A DNA stretch of 64,000 bases from JABMQB01 sp964575025 (GCA_964575025.1 CAZNPV010000018.1:3523-67522), one strand, 5' to 3'; shown: positions 47,270 through 57,641, counted from the stretch's first letter. The notes: generated from the letters alone by a model not told the origin. Numbers and translations are program-made.

Positions 47270-48898
47270 ATGAGAATGAACATAAAATTAACCACGACGA
47301 TCGCTTTCATTTTGTTGATTCCGCAACTGGTGGTGTGTCAAAAGAGCATGACAGGTTCGTGGATTGCGGATAAGGGCGATGGAACCTATAGGAATCCGAT
47401 ATTGCATGCCGATTATTCCGATCCCGATGTGGTACGGGTCGGTGATGATTATTATATGACGGCTTCCTCCTTCAATTGTGTTCCGGGGTTGCCGGTTTTG
47501 CATTCGAAAGATTTGGTTAACTGGGAACTGACAGGGTATGCCCTGGATCAGCTTATGCCGGCTGATGTTTTTGATACTCCTCAGCATGGAAACGGAGTGT
47601 GGGCTCCCTGTATCCGCTATCATGACCATGAATTTTATATTTATTACCCTGATCCGGATTATGGGATTTACCTCACCAAAGCCACGAATCCGGAAGGTCC
47701 GTGGTCTGAACCTGTTTTGGTGAAAGGAGGAAAAGGATTGATTGATCCTTCGCCTTTATGGGATGACGATGGAAAGGTGTACCTGGCATTTTCTTTTGCA
47801 GGAAGCCGTGCCGGACTGAAAAGTGTTTTGATTGTTGCTGAAATGAATACTGAAGGAACCCACGTCACCGGCGGGGAAAGAATGGTCTTCGACGGACATG
47901 AAAACCATCCGACTGTGGAAGGACCTAAATTCTACAAACGAAACGGCTATTATTATATTTTTGCACCGGCAGGAGGGGTTACCCATGGATGGCAACTGGT
48001 GTTGCGTTCACGACATATATATGGTCCTTACGAAGAAAAAGTGGTTATGGCTCAGGGGGAAACAGACATTAACGGTCCGCATCAGGGAGCATGGATTACT
48101 GCTTCTGACAACGAAGACTGGTTTATTCATTTTCAGGATAAGGAAGCCTACGGGCGGATTGTTCACCTGCAACCGATGAGCTGGATAAATGACTGGCCGG
48201 TGATAGGTGAGGATACAGATGGCGATGGAACAGGCCAACCGGTATGGGTGTGGAAAAAACCAAAAGTGGGAAAAACCTGGCCGGTAGTGGCTCCTCCGGA
48301 AGACGATGAATTTAACGGAAATACCCTGGGAATCCAATGGCAATGGCACGCCAACCCCTCTTTTAAGTGGGGATTTCCCTCGGGAAACCTGGGCTTTTAC
48401 CGGCTGAATTGTATGCCCCGGCCCGAAGGATCCACAAACCTCTGGACCGTACCCAATCTGCTCCTTCAGAAATTTCCTTCCGAAGAATTTACGGCAACAG
48501 CAAAAATCCATTTTGATGCACGGACTCCTGACGAACAAATAGGATTATTGGTGATGGGGGAAGATTACCAGTATATTTCACTCAAATACATTGACAATAA
48601 ATATTATCTAAGCGTGGGAGGGTGTGAAGATGCCCCAAACAACGGAAAAGAAAAAGTGTTGTTTTCAGAAGAATTCAGGGGAAAAGATATTTATTTCAGG
48701 GTCAAAGTTCAGAAAGGCGCTTTGTGCCGTTTCAGTTACAGTGCTGACGGAGTTACCTATAAACAAGCCGGCTCCCTTTTCAAGGCAAAACCTGGAAAGT
48801 GGATCGGAGCGAAAATAGGTTTTTTTGCCCTGCGGGAAGAGCGAACCAACGATGCAGGAACTGTTGATATTGACTGGTTCAGGATAAATGATTATTAA
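47270..48898 (+). CDS. Glycoside hydrolase family 43 with C-terminal beta-sandwich
   Basis: 542 residues with a signal peptide (TTIAFILLIPQLVVCQ). The five-bladed propeller shows GTYRNPILHADYSDPDVVRVGDDYYMTASS (general-base Asp), LIDPSPLWDDDGKVYLAFSF (pKa-modulating Asp) and TVEGPKFYKRNGYYYIFAPAGG (general-acid Glu). From ~350 to the end (DEFNGNTLGIQWQWHANPSF) lies the C-terminal sandwich common in xylosidase/arabinofuranosidase subfamilies. In a pectin locus it may remove arabinose, xylose or galactose side chains. Exact linkage unknown. An alternative ATG two codons later is possible. Confidence 0.9.
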   Translation: MRMNIKLTTTIAFILLIPQLVVCQKSMTGSWIADKGDGTYRNPILHADYSDPDVVRVGDDYYMTASSFNCVPGLPVLHSKDLVNWELTGYALDQLMPADVFDTPQHGNGVWAPCIRYHDHEFYIYYPDPDYGIYLTKATNPEGPWSEPVLVKGGKGLIDPSPLWDDDGKVYLAFSFAGSRAGLKSVLIVAEMNTEGTHVTGGERMVFDGHENHPTVEGPKFYKRNGYYYIFAPAGGVTHGWQLVLRSRHIYGPYEEKVVMAQGETDINGPHQGAWITASDNEDWFIHFQDKEAYGRIVHLQPMSWINDWPVIGEDTDGDGTGQPVWVWKKPKVGKTWPVVAPPEDDEFNGNTLGIQWQWHANPSFKWGFPSGNLGFYRLNCMPRPEGSTNLWTVPNLLLQKFPSEEFTATAKIHFDARTPDEQIGLLVMGEDYQYISLKYIDNKYYLSVGGCEDAPNNGKEKVLFSEEFRGKDIYFRVKVQKGALCRFSYSADGVTYKQAGSLFKAKPGKWIGAKIGFFALREERTNDAGTVDIDWFRINDY

Positions 48899-48922
48899 CG
48901 CATTCAAATATAGAAAAATAGC

Positions 48923-50611
48923 ATGAAACAAAGACCAATCCTTTGTCTGGCCGGGCTGTTCGCTTTGATCTTTAGCGGGTGTGGTCAGGCCGTTACCGGA
49001 GAGAGCTCTTCGGGGAAATCCCTGTATGAAAATGTAGAATTTGAGATGCCACAAGTTCAGGAACCGGTCATTCCGGATTATGAAGTAAACATTGAGAATT
49101 TTGGTGCTGTGCAAGGGGGCCAGCTTCTGAATACCCAGGCATTTGCAGATGCCATTGACGAGGTTACTGCCAAAGGGGGTGGAAAAGTGATTATTCCTTC
49201 CGGGATCTGGTTAACAGGGCCGATCATCCTGAAGAGCAACCTGGAGTTGTACACCGAGCCCGGAGCCCTGGTTCTCTTTTCACCGGATAAGAGTTTATAT
49301 CCCTTGATAAAAACCAGTTTTGAAGGATTGGATACCTGGCGGTGTATATCTCCGTTGTATGGGAAAGATCTTGAAAACGTAGCCTTTACAGGAAGCGGAG
49401 TATGGGACGGTTCCGGGGATGCCTGGCGGCATGTTAAAAAAAGCAAGCTAACCGAAAGGCAGTGGAAAGAACGGGTGGCCTCAGGGGGTGTGGTGAATGA
49501 GAAAGGAAACGAATGGTATCCGTCGGAACAGTTCAAAAAAGCAGCGGAAAGTGCCGATATGAATGTCCCTTCCCATATGAAAACCAGAGAGGAGTTCGAG
49601 GCCATCCATGACTTTCTGCGCCCGGTAATGGTAAGCATCCAGAACAGCAAACGAGTGCTTCTGGACGGCCCCACATTTCAGAATTCTCCGGCATGGTGCA
49701 TTCATCCGTTGATAGTCGAAGATCTTATCGTAAGGAATATCACCGTACGAAATCCCTGGTATTCACAAAATGGTGATGGCATAGACATCGAATCCTGCAG
49801 GAATGTCCTGGTGCTGAATTCCGACTTTGACGTGGGCGATGATGCGATCTGCATAAAATCCGGTAAAGATAGATACGGGAGACTTCGGGGTATCCCCACT
49901 GAAAATGTAGTGATTAAGAATAATATTGTCTATCATGGCCATGGCGGCGTTACAGTGGGCAGCGAAATGTCGGGCGGGGTGAAAAATATTCATGTGTCAA
50001 ATTGTACCTTCATGGGAACCGATGTCGGATTGCGTTTTAAAAGCAACAGGGGACGCGGTGGCATTGTGGAAAAAATATATATCTCAAATGTACGCATGAC
50101 CGATATTCCTACCATAGCAATCTCTTTCAATCTTTATTATGGCGGACAATCGGTTTCGGAACGCCTGGCTGATGGAGACGGAAATATTTCCTCCCTCAAA
50201 GAACCGGTAACCGAAGAAACCCCTCAGTTTAAAGATATATTTATCCGGAATATTACCGTAAAAGGAGCTTACCAGGCCGTGTTGCTTCAGGGATTGCCTG
50301 AAATGAACCTAGAAAATGTTAATCTGAGGGATATGATTATTGATGCCGAAAACGGCTTTTCGGTTTTCGATGCCAGTGGAATTACCCTGCAGAATGTAAA
50401 ACTGAAAACGAAAAGCAAAAAAGCAATGGAAATCTATAACAGCAAAGATGTGGAGGTTCAAGACCTGGAGTATTCCTTTGAAACACAGGATGCAATAACT
50501 GTAAACGGTGCAGAGTGCCAGAACATTAAACTGGTTTCTCCTCCAAACAGTAATTTACAGGATTTTACTGAAATCGGAAGGGAAGTGCCGGAACATGAAA
50601 TAATATTTTAG
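48923..50611 (+). CDS. GH28 polygalacturonase lipoprotein
   Basis: 562 residues; lipoprotein signal ending LIFSGC. The pectin-hydrolase beta-helix (starting IENFGAVQGGQLLNTQAFADAI) contains the GH28 catalytic motifs NGDGIDIES, GDDAICIKSG, GHGGVTVGSE and a substrate-binding RFKSNRGRGG. All three catalytic Asp positions are present, although the last box reads RFK where I expect RIK. Likely an exo- or endo-polygalacturonase or a rhamnogalacturonan hydrolase at the cell envelope. It starts 24 bp after GH43, and CE12 follows after 6 bp. Confidence 0.92.
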   Translation: MKQRPILCLAGLFALIFSGCGQAVTGESSSGKSLYENVEFEMPQVQEPVIPDYEVNIENFGAVQGGQLLNTQAFADAIDEVTAKGGGKVIIPSGIWLTGPIILKSNLELYTEPGALVLFSPDKSLYPLIKTSFEGLDTWRCISPLYGKDLENVAFTGSGVWDGSGDAWRHVKKSKLTERQWKERVASGGVVNEKGNEWYPSEQFKKAAESADMNVPSHMKTREEFEAIHDFLRPVMVSIQNSKRVLLDGPTFQNSPAWCIHPLIVEDLIVRNITVRNPWYSQNGDGIDIESCRNVLVLNSDFDVGDDAICIKSGKDRYGRLRGIPTENVVIKNNIVYHGHGGVTVGSEMSGGVKNIHVSNCTFMGTDVGLRFKSNRGRGGIVEKIYISNVRMTDIPTIAISFNLYYGGQSVSERLADGDGNISSLKEPVTEETPQFKDIFIRNITVKGAYQAVLLQGLPEMNLENVNLRDMIIDAENGFSVFDASGITLQNVKLKTKSKKAMEIYNSKDVEVQDLEYSFETQDAITVNGAECQNIKLVSPPNSNLQDFTEIGREVPEHEIIF

Positions 50612-50617
50612 CACTTC

Positions 50618-51367
50618 ATGAGAAAAAGCATTTTTATCTTCTTGTTTTCAGGCTTTCTTTACGTAGCCTGTCAGCCGGAAGAAGCATCCTTCACTCTCTT
50701 TACCATTGGCGATTCAACCATGGCGAACAAAAAAGCTGCAGTTTATCCTGAAACCGGTTGGTGTCAGGTTCTTGAAGACTATCTGGACCCGTCTGTAAGG
50801 GTAAAAAACCATGCGGTGAACGGAAGAAGTACCAAAAGTTTTCTGGAGGAAGGAAGATGGAACCGTGTGCTGGATAGTCTGAAGGCAGGAGACCGGGTGT
50901 TCATTCAATTTGGGCATAACGACCAGAAGGAATATGACACAACCCGGTTCACCACTCCTTTTGGCTCATATACAGCCAATCTGAAACGATTTATTGAAGA
51001 GTCGGAAGAAAAAGGAGCCATGCCGGTGCTTTTTACGTCCATTGTCCGGCGAAAATTTGAAGATCACGGTAGGTTGATCGATACACACGGGGATTATCCG
51101 GTAGCAGTAAGGAAGATTGCAGAAGAAATGAACGTTCCGCTGGTTGATTTGCAGAAACTTACAGAAGAGTGGATTGGTTCCCTGGGGGACGAGGCATCCC
51201 GGAGCATGTATGTATGGACAGAACCTGATCAACAGTACCCGGAAGGGCGACAAGACGATACCCACCTGTCAGAAACCGGCGCCAGGGAGGTGGCCCGCAT
51301 GGCTTTGAAGGAATGTGTGTCTCAAAAATTGATCCCTTCCCGGAAAATAAGAGTGAATAATAAATAA
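50618..51367 (+). CDS. CE12 rhamnogalacturonan acetylesterase lipoprotein
   Basis: 249-residue SGNH hydrolase. Signal ending FLYVAC predicts lipidation. Block I is FTIGDSTMANKK (Ser nucleophile), block II NGRSTKSFLEEGRW, block III FIQFGHNDQKEYD and block V DDTHLSETGA (Asp/His), matching rhamnogalacturonan acetylesterases. It removes acetyl groups from pectin so that lyases and hydrolases can act. Tightly packed between GH28 and the CE8-PL1 fusion (6 and 14 bp gaps). Confidence 0.9.
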   Translation: MRKSIFIFLFSGFLYVACQPEEASFTLFTIGDSTMANKKAAVYPETGWCQVLEDYLDPSVRVKNHAVNGRSTKSFLEEGRWNRVLDSLKAGDRVFIQFGHNDQKEYDTTRFTTPFGSYTANLKRFIEESEEKGAMPVLFTSIVRRKFEDHGRLIDTHGDYPVAVRKIAEEMNVPLVDLQKLTEEWIGSLGDEASRSMYVWTEPDQQYPEGRQDDTHLSETGAREVARMALKECVSQKLIPSRKIRVNNK

Positions 51368-51381
51368 ATAACAGATTAAGT

Positions 51382-54300
51382 ATGAGGACTATATTATCTA
51401 TTTTGGCGATAGCTGTTTTTTCTTTAACGGCCTTTCCGGCCCGTTCAAACGATCTTCCGGTGGAAGTGGATATAGTCGTTGCCCCGGATGGATCGGGAGA
51501 TTTTACAACGGTGCAGGATGCCATAAACGCTGCACCCTCCAACAGCGACAGACGTACGATCATATACCTCAAAAGAGGATTGTATGATACGGAAAAGCTG
51601 ATCGTACCAGGCGATAAAAAGAACATCACCCTGATTGGTGAAAGCCGTGAAGAAACCATTTTGAGTTACCATATCTATGATTGTTCCCAGGGGAAGTGTC
51701 CTACGGAGGATGCTGCGTTCTGGACAGGGGATAACATCCGGACTTCAGCGACTCTGACAATCCTGGGGGATGGATTTCATGCTGAGAATCTGACGATTCA
51801 GAATACAGCCGGCCCGATAGGGCAGGCTCAGGCCGTGACCATACGTTCCGACCGGTGTGTCTTTATCAATGTAGATTTTTACAGCTACCAGGATACCATG
51901 TACTTCTGGAGCAATGGCAACCGAAGTTATTTTGAGGGTTGCCTTATTGTGGGTCGTACCGATTATATTTACGGAGGAGGCACAGTCTTTTTCCAGGAAT
52001 GCGAAATCAGAAGCTGGGGGGGTGGATGGATCACAGCCCCTTCCACAGGGAAAGATCAGCCTTACGGATTTGTATTCAATGCCTGTAATCTTACCTATGC
52101 CCTGGACAGTCCCCGTGGAGGCGATGACGGGGAACGGGTCCGGTTCGGGCGTCCCTGGAATGATTATCCCAAGGTAGCCTGGCTTTATTGTGAAATGACA
52201 GAGATGATTCATCCCCAGGGATGGGGCGATACATGGAATATGAGCTATGCGGCAACAAGTCCGGATCTTCATTTATATGAATATAATAATAGCGGTCCGG
52301 GAGCTGATATGAGCGGTCGTGCGGATTGGGCAGGTCTCAGAGCGCTGACCGATGCAGAAGCCTCTGAATATACGGTTCAAAAAGTTCTGGCAGGAGATGA
52401 CGGCTGGGATCCTACCTCCGAAGCACCGATGGTGCAGCATTATACCTGGACCGGCAAAGGGGCCGGAAACGGATGGCTGGTGGCCGAAAACTGGGATCCG
52501 GTAGGGATTCCCCAAAAAGGAGAGTCCGCATTTGTTGAGGGGCAGGACACCCTTGTAGCTGCAGGTGACACATTTCACGCCGACCTCTTTCTGAAAGAGG
52601 GTGCGAACCTGGAAATTGCCGACAACAGCGTAGCTGCTTACCTCTCGGTAGCCCATTCAGAAATATCAACGGATGCAGAAACCAGCCTTGCAGGAAAGAT
52701 CGGAACAAAGGATTCTCTATGGTTTGGCGGTTCCGGCACGTTGGACCTGCAGGCAGAATTATACGGAGTGCACCCGTTCCTGAAAACAGGACCGGGAACC
52801 CTTCGTCTGACAACCGGTAATCCGGACTTCTCAGGGGATATCCGGATTGCATCAGGGACCCTGGAAGCTTTGTCTGCTTTCTCGTTGGGTAAAGGTTCCG
52901 TGGAACTGAGCGATGAAGCCACGCTGGTAATCGGTGACGATAATGCTTTTTATACAAAATCTGTTTTATCGGTAACGACCGGTGCCGGATTAGTTTTAAA
53001 TGGAAATGTAACAATAACCGAATTTTATATCGACGGGGTTATGCAGGCTGTGGGAGAGTATACGGCTGCAACCCATCCCGGTTTGATCGATGGCGAAGGG
53101 AAAGTGATCATCGGCCGTCCCGACACCTTTGTTTTCCATCGCTCATCCAACGGAAACTGGGATGAACCGGCAAATTATATACCGGCCCTGATGCCTCAGG
53201 CCGGGGAAACAGTGATCTGTGAAGAAGAGATGGAAACCACTTCCACTGTTTTTGAAGCCGATATTATTCTGCGGGGTGCCGGAAGCCTGCGTTTACGCGG
53301 AGATCCCTCCAAAAACCATTCTTCCACAGGAACCATCTATATGGAAGAGGGAACCAGCATACGGTACAACACCGGCGGCTCAGGGATGTATCTGAATGCA
53401 CCGCTTAAGGTTCTGGGAGATGTGACTGTGATCATGGAAAGCGGAAACAGTGGAGGAAGTACCATGACCCTGGCAGGCCCCTTATCCGGATCAGCCACGG
53501 TCACCATTTTAAACAACGGAAAAGGAGTGCCTAACGATGGAACCCTCCTGCTTACCGGTGACAACAAAGGATTTACAGGAGCCTGGGATTTAACCCGGTA
53601 CAGTGAAAAATATCCCTCTGTCACAGGCTATATATCCCGGATTGAAGGGCAAAGTGAGAATGCTTTCGGGAAGGCTTCCGTAAAAGCCGGGTTGGCGAAC
53701 CGGATCATTTTCAGCCACTCCGGGGCAGGAGGTGATTCCCTGGAGGTAACGTTAAATGAATCGGCAAAGATCATTTTAAACACCCAGGTGGTGGTAGATC
53801 AATTCAAACTGAACGATTCCTGGCTTAAAAAAGGAACCTATTCGGCATCAACCCACCCTGAAACATTTGAAGGGGTGGGGACCTTATATGTAGCAACGGA
53901 CCCGGGCGATCCCGGGGAACCTGGTACCGGCCTGTTGACGGCGTTTCCGGGTGCCGAAGGTCACGGGAAATATGCTTCCGGAGGCCGCGGTGGCCAGGTG
54001 ATCTACGTAACGACCCTGGAAGATCATAACAACCCGGGATCCCTCCGCTATGCCCTGAATCAAAGCGGGGCACGGATGATCCTTTTTAAAGTATCCGGCA
54101 CCATACAGTTGAAATCGAAGTTAAAGATTTCCCGGGGAGATGTGACCATCGCCGGCCAGACAGCCCCGGGCGACGGAATTACCCTCCGGGATTATCCGGT
54201 GGAAGTGGATGCCGACAATGTGATCATCCGGTTTTTACGGTTCCGTATGGGGGATGCTGCCAACCAGGAAGCAGATGCCCTGGGAGGCCGGTACCATGAA

Positions 54301-55545
54301 AACATCATTGTCGATCACTGTTCCATGAGCTGGTCAACCGATGAGTGCGTATCCTTCTACCATAACGAGAATTTTACCCTCCAATGGAGCATCATTTCTG
54401 AAAGCCTCCGCAATTCGGTGCATGGCAAAGGAGCGCACGGATACGGCGGAATCTGGGGGGGCAAGAATGCCTCTTTTCACCATAACCTGCTGGCTCACCA
54501 CGACAGCCGGAATCCACGCCTCGGAGAAACCAAAGGCAGTACTTTTGCCCTGACGGACCTGGTAGACCTCAGGAACAATGTCATATACAACTGGAGAGGC
54601 AACAGTTGTTACGGAGGGGAAGCCATGAATGTGAACATCGTAAACTGTTACTATAAACCGGGTCCGGCAACCACAAAGGAAGAACGGATCATTGCGATTG
54701 ATAAACTGACGGAGTCTGGATATCCGATTTCCAATACGTGGGGAAATTTTTACATTGACGGGAATGTGATGACCGGTTCGGAGAGAGCTACCAACGATAA
54801 CTGGACCTATGGGGTGTACAATCAGTATCACAGCAAATATACTGTTTCAGCAGCAGAAAAAGAAGCCATGCGACTTTCGTCCCCCCTTAACACAGGCGAT
54901 ATGACTACCCACAGTGCCGAAGAAGCTTATGAACGGATCCTCGACTTCTGTGGGGCAAGCCTGGTGAGGGATGCTGTGGATATCCGTGTTCTCCATGACG
55001 TGGAAACCGGAACCGCAACCTATATGGAGGGCGGAAACGGAAGTACCAAAGGAATCGTGGATACCCAGGAGGCGGTGGGAGGATGGCCTGAATTGCATTC
55101 TGAAGAGCCTCCGGCTGATTCGGATAACGACGGAATGCCCGATGCGTGGGAAAACGCCAACGGACTGGACCCGGAAAACGATACCGATGCTCAACTGAAA
55201 ACAGTCGATGGGAACTATCCCAACATTGAAGTGTACCTGAACAGCCTGGTAAGTGAAATTGTGGAAGATCAAAATGAAGGAGGGGTGACAGAAGCAAATG
55301 ACATTATCCGGCCGGGAAGAAATGAGCTGAATGTGTACTTCAGGAACCATGAACTGGCTGTTCATCATACTGAGGTCATAACCGACATAGCCGTTTATGC
55401 TGTAACCGGTCAGATGGTAATCAGAAAAGTTGCGGATACAAACCAGGTATGGATCAATGTGTCGGATTTGAATAAGGGAGTTTATATTGTTCGCATACAG
55501 GATGCAAACAAAAAAATATATGCTCAGAAGGTAGTAAGATTGTAA
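51382..55545 (+). CDS. Giant pectinesterase (CE8)-pectate lyase (PL1) fusion with T9SS-like tail
   Basis: 1387 residues. After a signal peptide, residues ~25-340 are a CE8 pectin methylesterase: VVAPDGSGDFTTVQDAINAAP, GQAQAVTI, DFYSYQDTMYF, GRTDYIYGGG with the nucleophile Asp (usual form GTVDFIFG), and RFGRPWNDYPK. Residues ~345-845 hold at least two repeats of an autotransporter-like beta-strand region (YTWTGKGAGNGWLVAENWDP; GTLRLTTGNPDFSGDIRIASG). PL1 runs ~850-1290 (TAFPGAEGHGKYASGGRGGQV, IIVDHCSMSWSTDECVSFY, LLAHHDSRNPRL) and includes a calcium-motif segment DSDNDGMPDAWENANGLDP. A C-terminal domain (~1310-1387, AVYAVTGQMVIRKV, KGVYIVRIQDANKKIYAQKVVRL) resembles a T9SS sorting tail. Demethylation and cleavage would be coupled in one secreted enzyme. 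Confidence 0.9.
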   Translation: MRTILSILAIAVFSLTAFPARSNDLPVEVDIVVAPDGSGDFTTVQDAINAAPSNSDRRTIIYLKRGLYDTEKLIVPGDKKNITLIGESREETILSYHIYDCSQGKCPTEDAAFWTGDNIRTSATLTILGDGFHAENLTIQNTAGPIGQAQAVTIRSDRCVFINVDFYSYQDTMYFWSNGNRSYFEGCLIVGRTDYIYGGGTVFFQECEIRSWGGGWITAPSTGKDQPYGFVFNACNLTYALDSPRGGDDGERVRFGRPWNDYPKVAWLYCEMTEMIHPQGWGDTWNMSYAATSPDLHLYEYNNSGPGADMSGRADWAGLRALTDAEASEYTVQKVLAGDDGWDPTSEAPMVQHYTWTGKGAGNGWLVAENWDPVGIPQKGESAFVEGQDTLVAAGDTFHADLFLKEGANLEIADNSVAAYLSVAHSEISTDAETSLAGKIGTKDSLWFGGSGTLDLQAELYGVHPFLKTGPGTLRLTTGNPDFSGDIRIASGTLEALSAFSLGKGSVELSDEATLVIGDDNAFYTKSVLSVTTGAGLVLNGNVTITEFYIDGVMQAVGEYTAATHPGLIDGEGKVIIGRPDTFVFHRSSNGNWDEPANYIPALMPQAGETVICEEEMETTSTVFEADIILRGAGSLRLRGDPSKNHSSTGTIYMEEGTSIRYNTGGSGMYLNAPLKVLGDVTVIMESGNSGGSTMTLAGPLSGSATVTILNNGKGVPNDGTLLLTGDNKGFTGAWDLTRYSEKYPSVTGYISRIEGQSENAFGKASVKAGLANRIIFSHSGAGGDSLEVTLNESAKIILNTQVVVDQFKLNDSWLKKGTYSASTHPETFEGVGTLYVATDPGDPGEPGTGLLTAFPGAEGHGKYASGGRGGQVIYVTTLEDHNNPGSLRYALNQSGARMILFKVSGTIQLKSKLKISRGDVTIAGQTAPGDGITLRDYPVEVDADNVIIRFLRFRMGDAANQEADALGGRYHENIIVDHCSMSWSTDECVSFYHNENFTLQWSIISESLRNSVHGKGAHGYGGIWGGKNASFHHNLLAHHDSRNPRLGETKGSTFALTDLVDLRNNVIYNWRGNSCYGGEAMNVNIVNCYYKPGPATTKEERIIAIDKLTESGYPISNTWGNFYIDGNVMTGSERATNDNWTYGVYNQYHSKYTVSAAEKEAMRLSSPLNTGDMTTHSAEEAYERILDFCGASLVRDAVDIRVLHDVETGTATYMEGGNGSTKGIVDTQEAVGGWPELHSEEPPADSDNDGMPDAWENANGLDPENDTDAQLKTVDGNYPNIEVYLNSLVSEIVEDQNEGGVTEANDIIRPGRNELNVYFRNHELAVHHTEVITDIAVYAVTGQMVIRKVADTNQVWINVSDLNKGVYIVRIQDANKKIYAQKVVRL

Positions 55546-55648
55546 ACGGATATGTTCAGAAACGCAGTATTGCGATTTTTCTTATACGGGTTAAGATTAA
55601 GGAACCATAGGGATTTAAAGTAGAATTTGAAAAAATTAACACAAGCAT

Positions 55649-57589
55649 ATGCAGACCAAACCGGGATTGTTGTTCCTTTTGATCGCAACTGTGATATGGG
55701 GAGAGAATGCAGCAGGAGTTGTCTATCAGGCTGAAACGGGCATGTTTTATCATGCAGTTATTGAAACCAAAAATGGGGGGTATCTGGGAGATGCATACAT
55801 TAATTTTGATAACGAACAGGGAAGTTACCTGGAGATCACCATAGGCATGGCTATCCCGGGGGAGCAGCAGATTTACATACGGTATGCCAACGGAACGCAG
55901 GCCGCAAGGCCTATGGAGGTTTCAGTAAATAACCAGGTAACCGAAGCATCCTGTATGTTTGAACCTACAGGCGGTTGGACATCCTGGGATACCCTTTTGA
56001 TTTCAGCAACATTCCCGCAAGGGATCAGTACCCTGCGGTTTACCTCCACAGGAAGCGAGGGAGGCCCAAATCTCGATCAGTTTGAAATATCCGGTCAACA
56101 ACTACCGGTTTATATGCTAACCCTGTCGGTACAGGGGGAGGGGGAGATTGGGCAATTTCCTTCCCACGGGCTGCTTTTCGAAGGACAGGAAATCCTGTTG
56201 GTGGCCCGCCCCGGGTGGGCCAGCCATTTTAAAGAGTGGACCGGTGATGTATCCGGAACCGATGAAACGCTTCGGTTTATTCTGGATGGGGATAAGACCA
56301 TAGAGGCGGTTTTTGAAACCATAGAACTTACGATTCCGGAACCGGATTTTACCATGACCGGCTATGCAGCTGTTCCGGGAAATGGCCGTGAAACCACTAC
56401 CGGCGGAGAAGGGGGAGAAGTGCTGGTTATAGAAAATCTCTCCGAACTGATAGCCTGGGGAGCCTCCAGGGAAAACAACTACACTCCGCAAACTGTGTTG
56501 ATCCGCGGAACAATTGAATCCGAAAATACAACCGTTGTTTCAATTAAACGGGGAGCAAATATGTCTATTCTGGGGGATTCAGGTGCGGGTAACGAATATG
56601 CGGAACTAAAAAATATCTCTTTGAGTATCCGCGATTATTCCAATGTAATCATTCAAAACCTGAAAATGCACGAGGTCTTTTATCCGGATGATGATGTAAC
56701 CATTGACCATTGCAGCCATGTATGGATCGACCATTGCGAGTTTTACAGCAAGATAGGGCCCGGAATAGGCGTGGATACCTACGACGGGTTACTTGATATT
56801 AAAAAAGGATCACACCATGTAACGGTCTCCTGGTGTTATTTTCATCACCATATGAAAACCATGCTGATCGGGCACAGCGATAACAACGGGGAACAGGATA
56901 CAGGACTTCAGCTTACCATACACCACAACCTATATGCCCATACCAACGGAAGGAATCCAAGCCTCCGTTTTGGGATGTGTCATTATTTTAATAACTATCT
57001 GGAAGATATCGATGATTATGGTTTTGCAGTACGAAATGGGGCCCATGCCAGAATTGAAAACTGCCATTTTGAGAGCGTAAAAACACCCATAGCGACCGAT
57101 AAATTTGAAGGGCATGGATACGCCTGTGTGTCAGGTTGTATCTATACAGGGAGTTGCAATGAAAACAGCAATCAGATATCCGAACCTACCGATTGTCAAT
57201 TCTGGGAGGATGCGATTCCCTATGAATATGAACCGGAAGAGGTAAATACCGTCCGGCTTTCCGTAAGCCAGTATGCCGGTGTAGGGATCATAAATACGGT
57301 TACCGCAGTATCTGACAAATTAACGCAGGAACAGGAGTTCCGTTTGATGCACATCCACTGGGATAATAACAGCAACAGGCTGGAAGTTACCTGCCGGTCG
57401 GATAAAGAACAGAAAGCAAGGGTTGCCGTTTATTCCCTCAGCGGCATAAAGCAGGCAGTCCGGACGCAGCATATTGAGGCAGGGATCCATACGTTTGCAA
57501 TGCCTTTTTTTGCGCGGGTACCGGGAATTTATATCGTATCAGCGGAAACATCATCCGGACGGTACACAGAAAAAATAAGAATACACTGA
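55649..57589 (+). CDS. Secreted PL1 pectate lyase with carbohydrate-binding module, repeat domain and T9SS-like tail
   Basis: 646 residues. Signal peptide (LLFLLIATVIWGENAAG); a CBM6/35-like beta-sandwich (~25-150: YQAETGMFYHAVIETKNGGYLGD, INFDNEQGSYLEI); an InlB-like/bacterial repeat (~155-225: SHFKEWTGDVSGTDET). The PL1 catalytic domain spans ~235-500, with HVWIDHCEFYS, HHNLYAHTNGRNPSLRFG and GAHARIENCHFE. The tail (~565-646, VAVYSLSGIKQAVRT, PGIYIVSAETSSGRYTEKIRIH) fits T9SS sorting. The vWiDH and RNPxxR boxes match classical bacterial PL1 better than the other two lyases here. It follows a 103-bp gap, so it may have its own promoter. Confidence 0.9.
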   Translation: MQTKPGLLFLLIATVIWGENAAGVVYQAETGMFYHAVIETKNGGYLGDAYINFDNEQGSYLEITIGMAIPGEQQIYIRYANGTQAARPMEVSVNNQVTEASCMFEPTGGWTSWDTLLISATFPQGISTLRFTSTGSEGGPNLDQFEISGQQLPVYMLTLSVQGEGEIGQFPSHGLLFEGQEILLVARPGWASHFKEWTGDVSGTDETLRFILDGDKTIEAVFETIELTIPEPDFTMTGYAAVPGNGRETTTGGEGGEVLVIENLSELIAWGASRENNYTPQTVLIRGTIESENTTVVSIKRGANMSILGDSGAGNEYAELKNISLSIRDYSNVIIQNLKMHEVFYPDDDVTIDHCSHVWIDHCEFYSKIGPGIGVDTYDGLLDIKKGSHHVTVSWCYFHHHMKTMLIGHSDNNGEQDTGLQLTIHHNLYAHTNGRNPSLRFGMCHYFNNYLEDIDDYGFAVRNGAHARIENCHFESVKTPIATDKFEGHGYACVSGCIYTGSCNENSNQISEPTDCQFWEDAIPYEYEPEEVNTVRLSVSQYAGVGIINTVTAVSDKLTQEQEFRLMHIHWDNNSNRLEVTCRSDKEQKARVAVYSLSGIKQAVRTQHIEAGIHTFAMPFFARVPGIYIVSAETSSGRYTEKIRIH

Positions 57590-57599
57590 GGGTAAAAAA

Positions 57600-57622
57600 A
57601 AAAGCCGGCACTGCCGGCTTTT
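57600..57622. terminator. Bidirectional intrinsic terminator between convergent genes
   Basis: The stem aaaagccggc (57600-57609) and gccggctttt (57613-57622) has a 3-nt loop and an A-tract before and T-tract after. It sits between the PL1 stop (57589) and the stop of the minus-strand T9SS protein (57642), so it can stop transcription arriving from either side. Confidence 0.85.
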
Positions 57623-57641
57623 CAATGAATAACAAGTAGTT

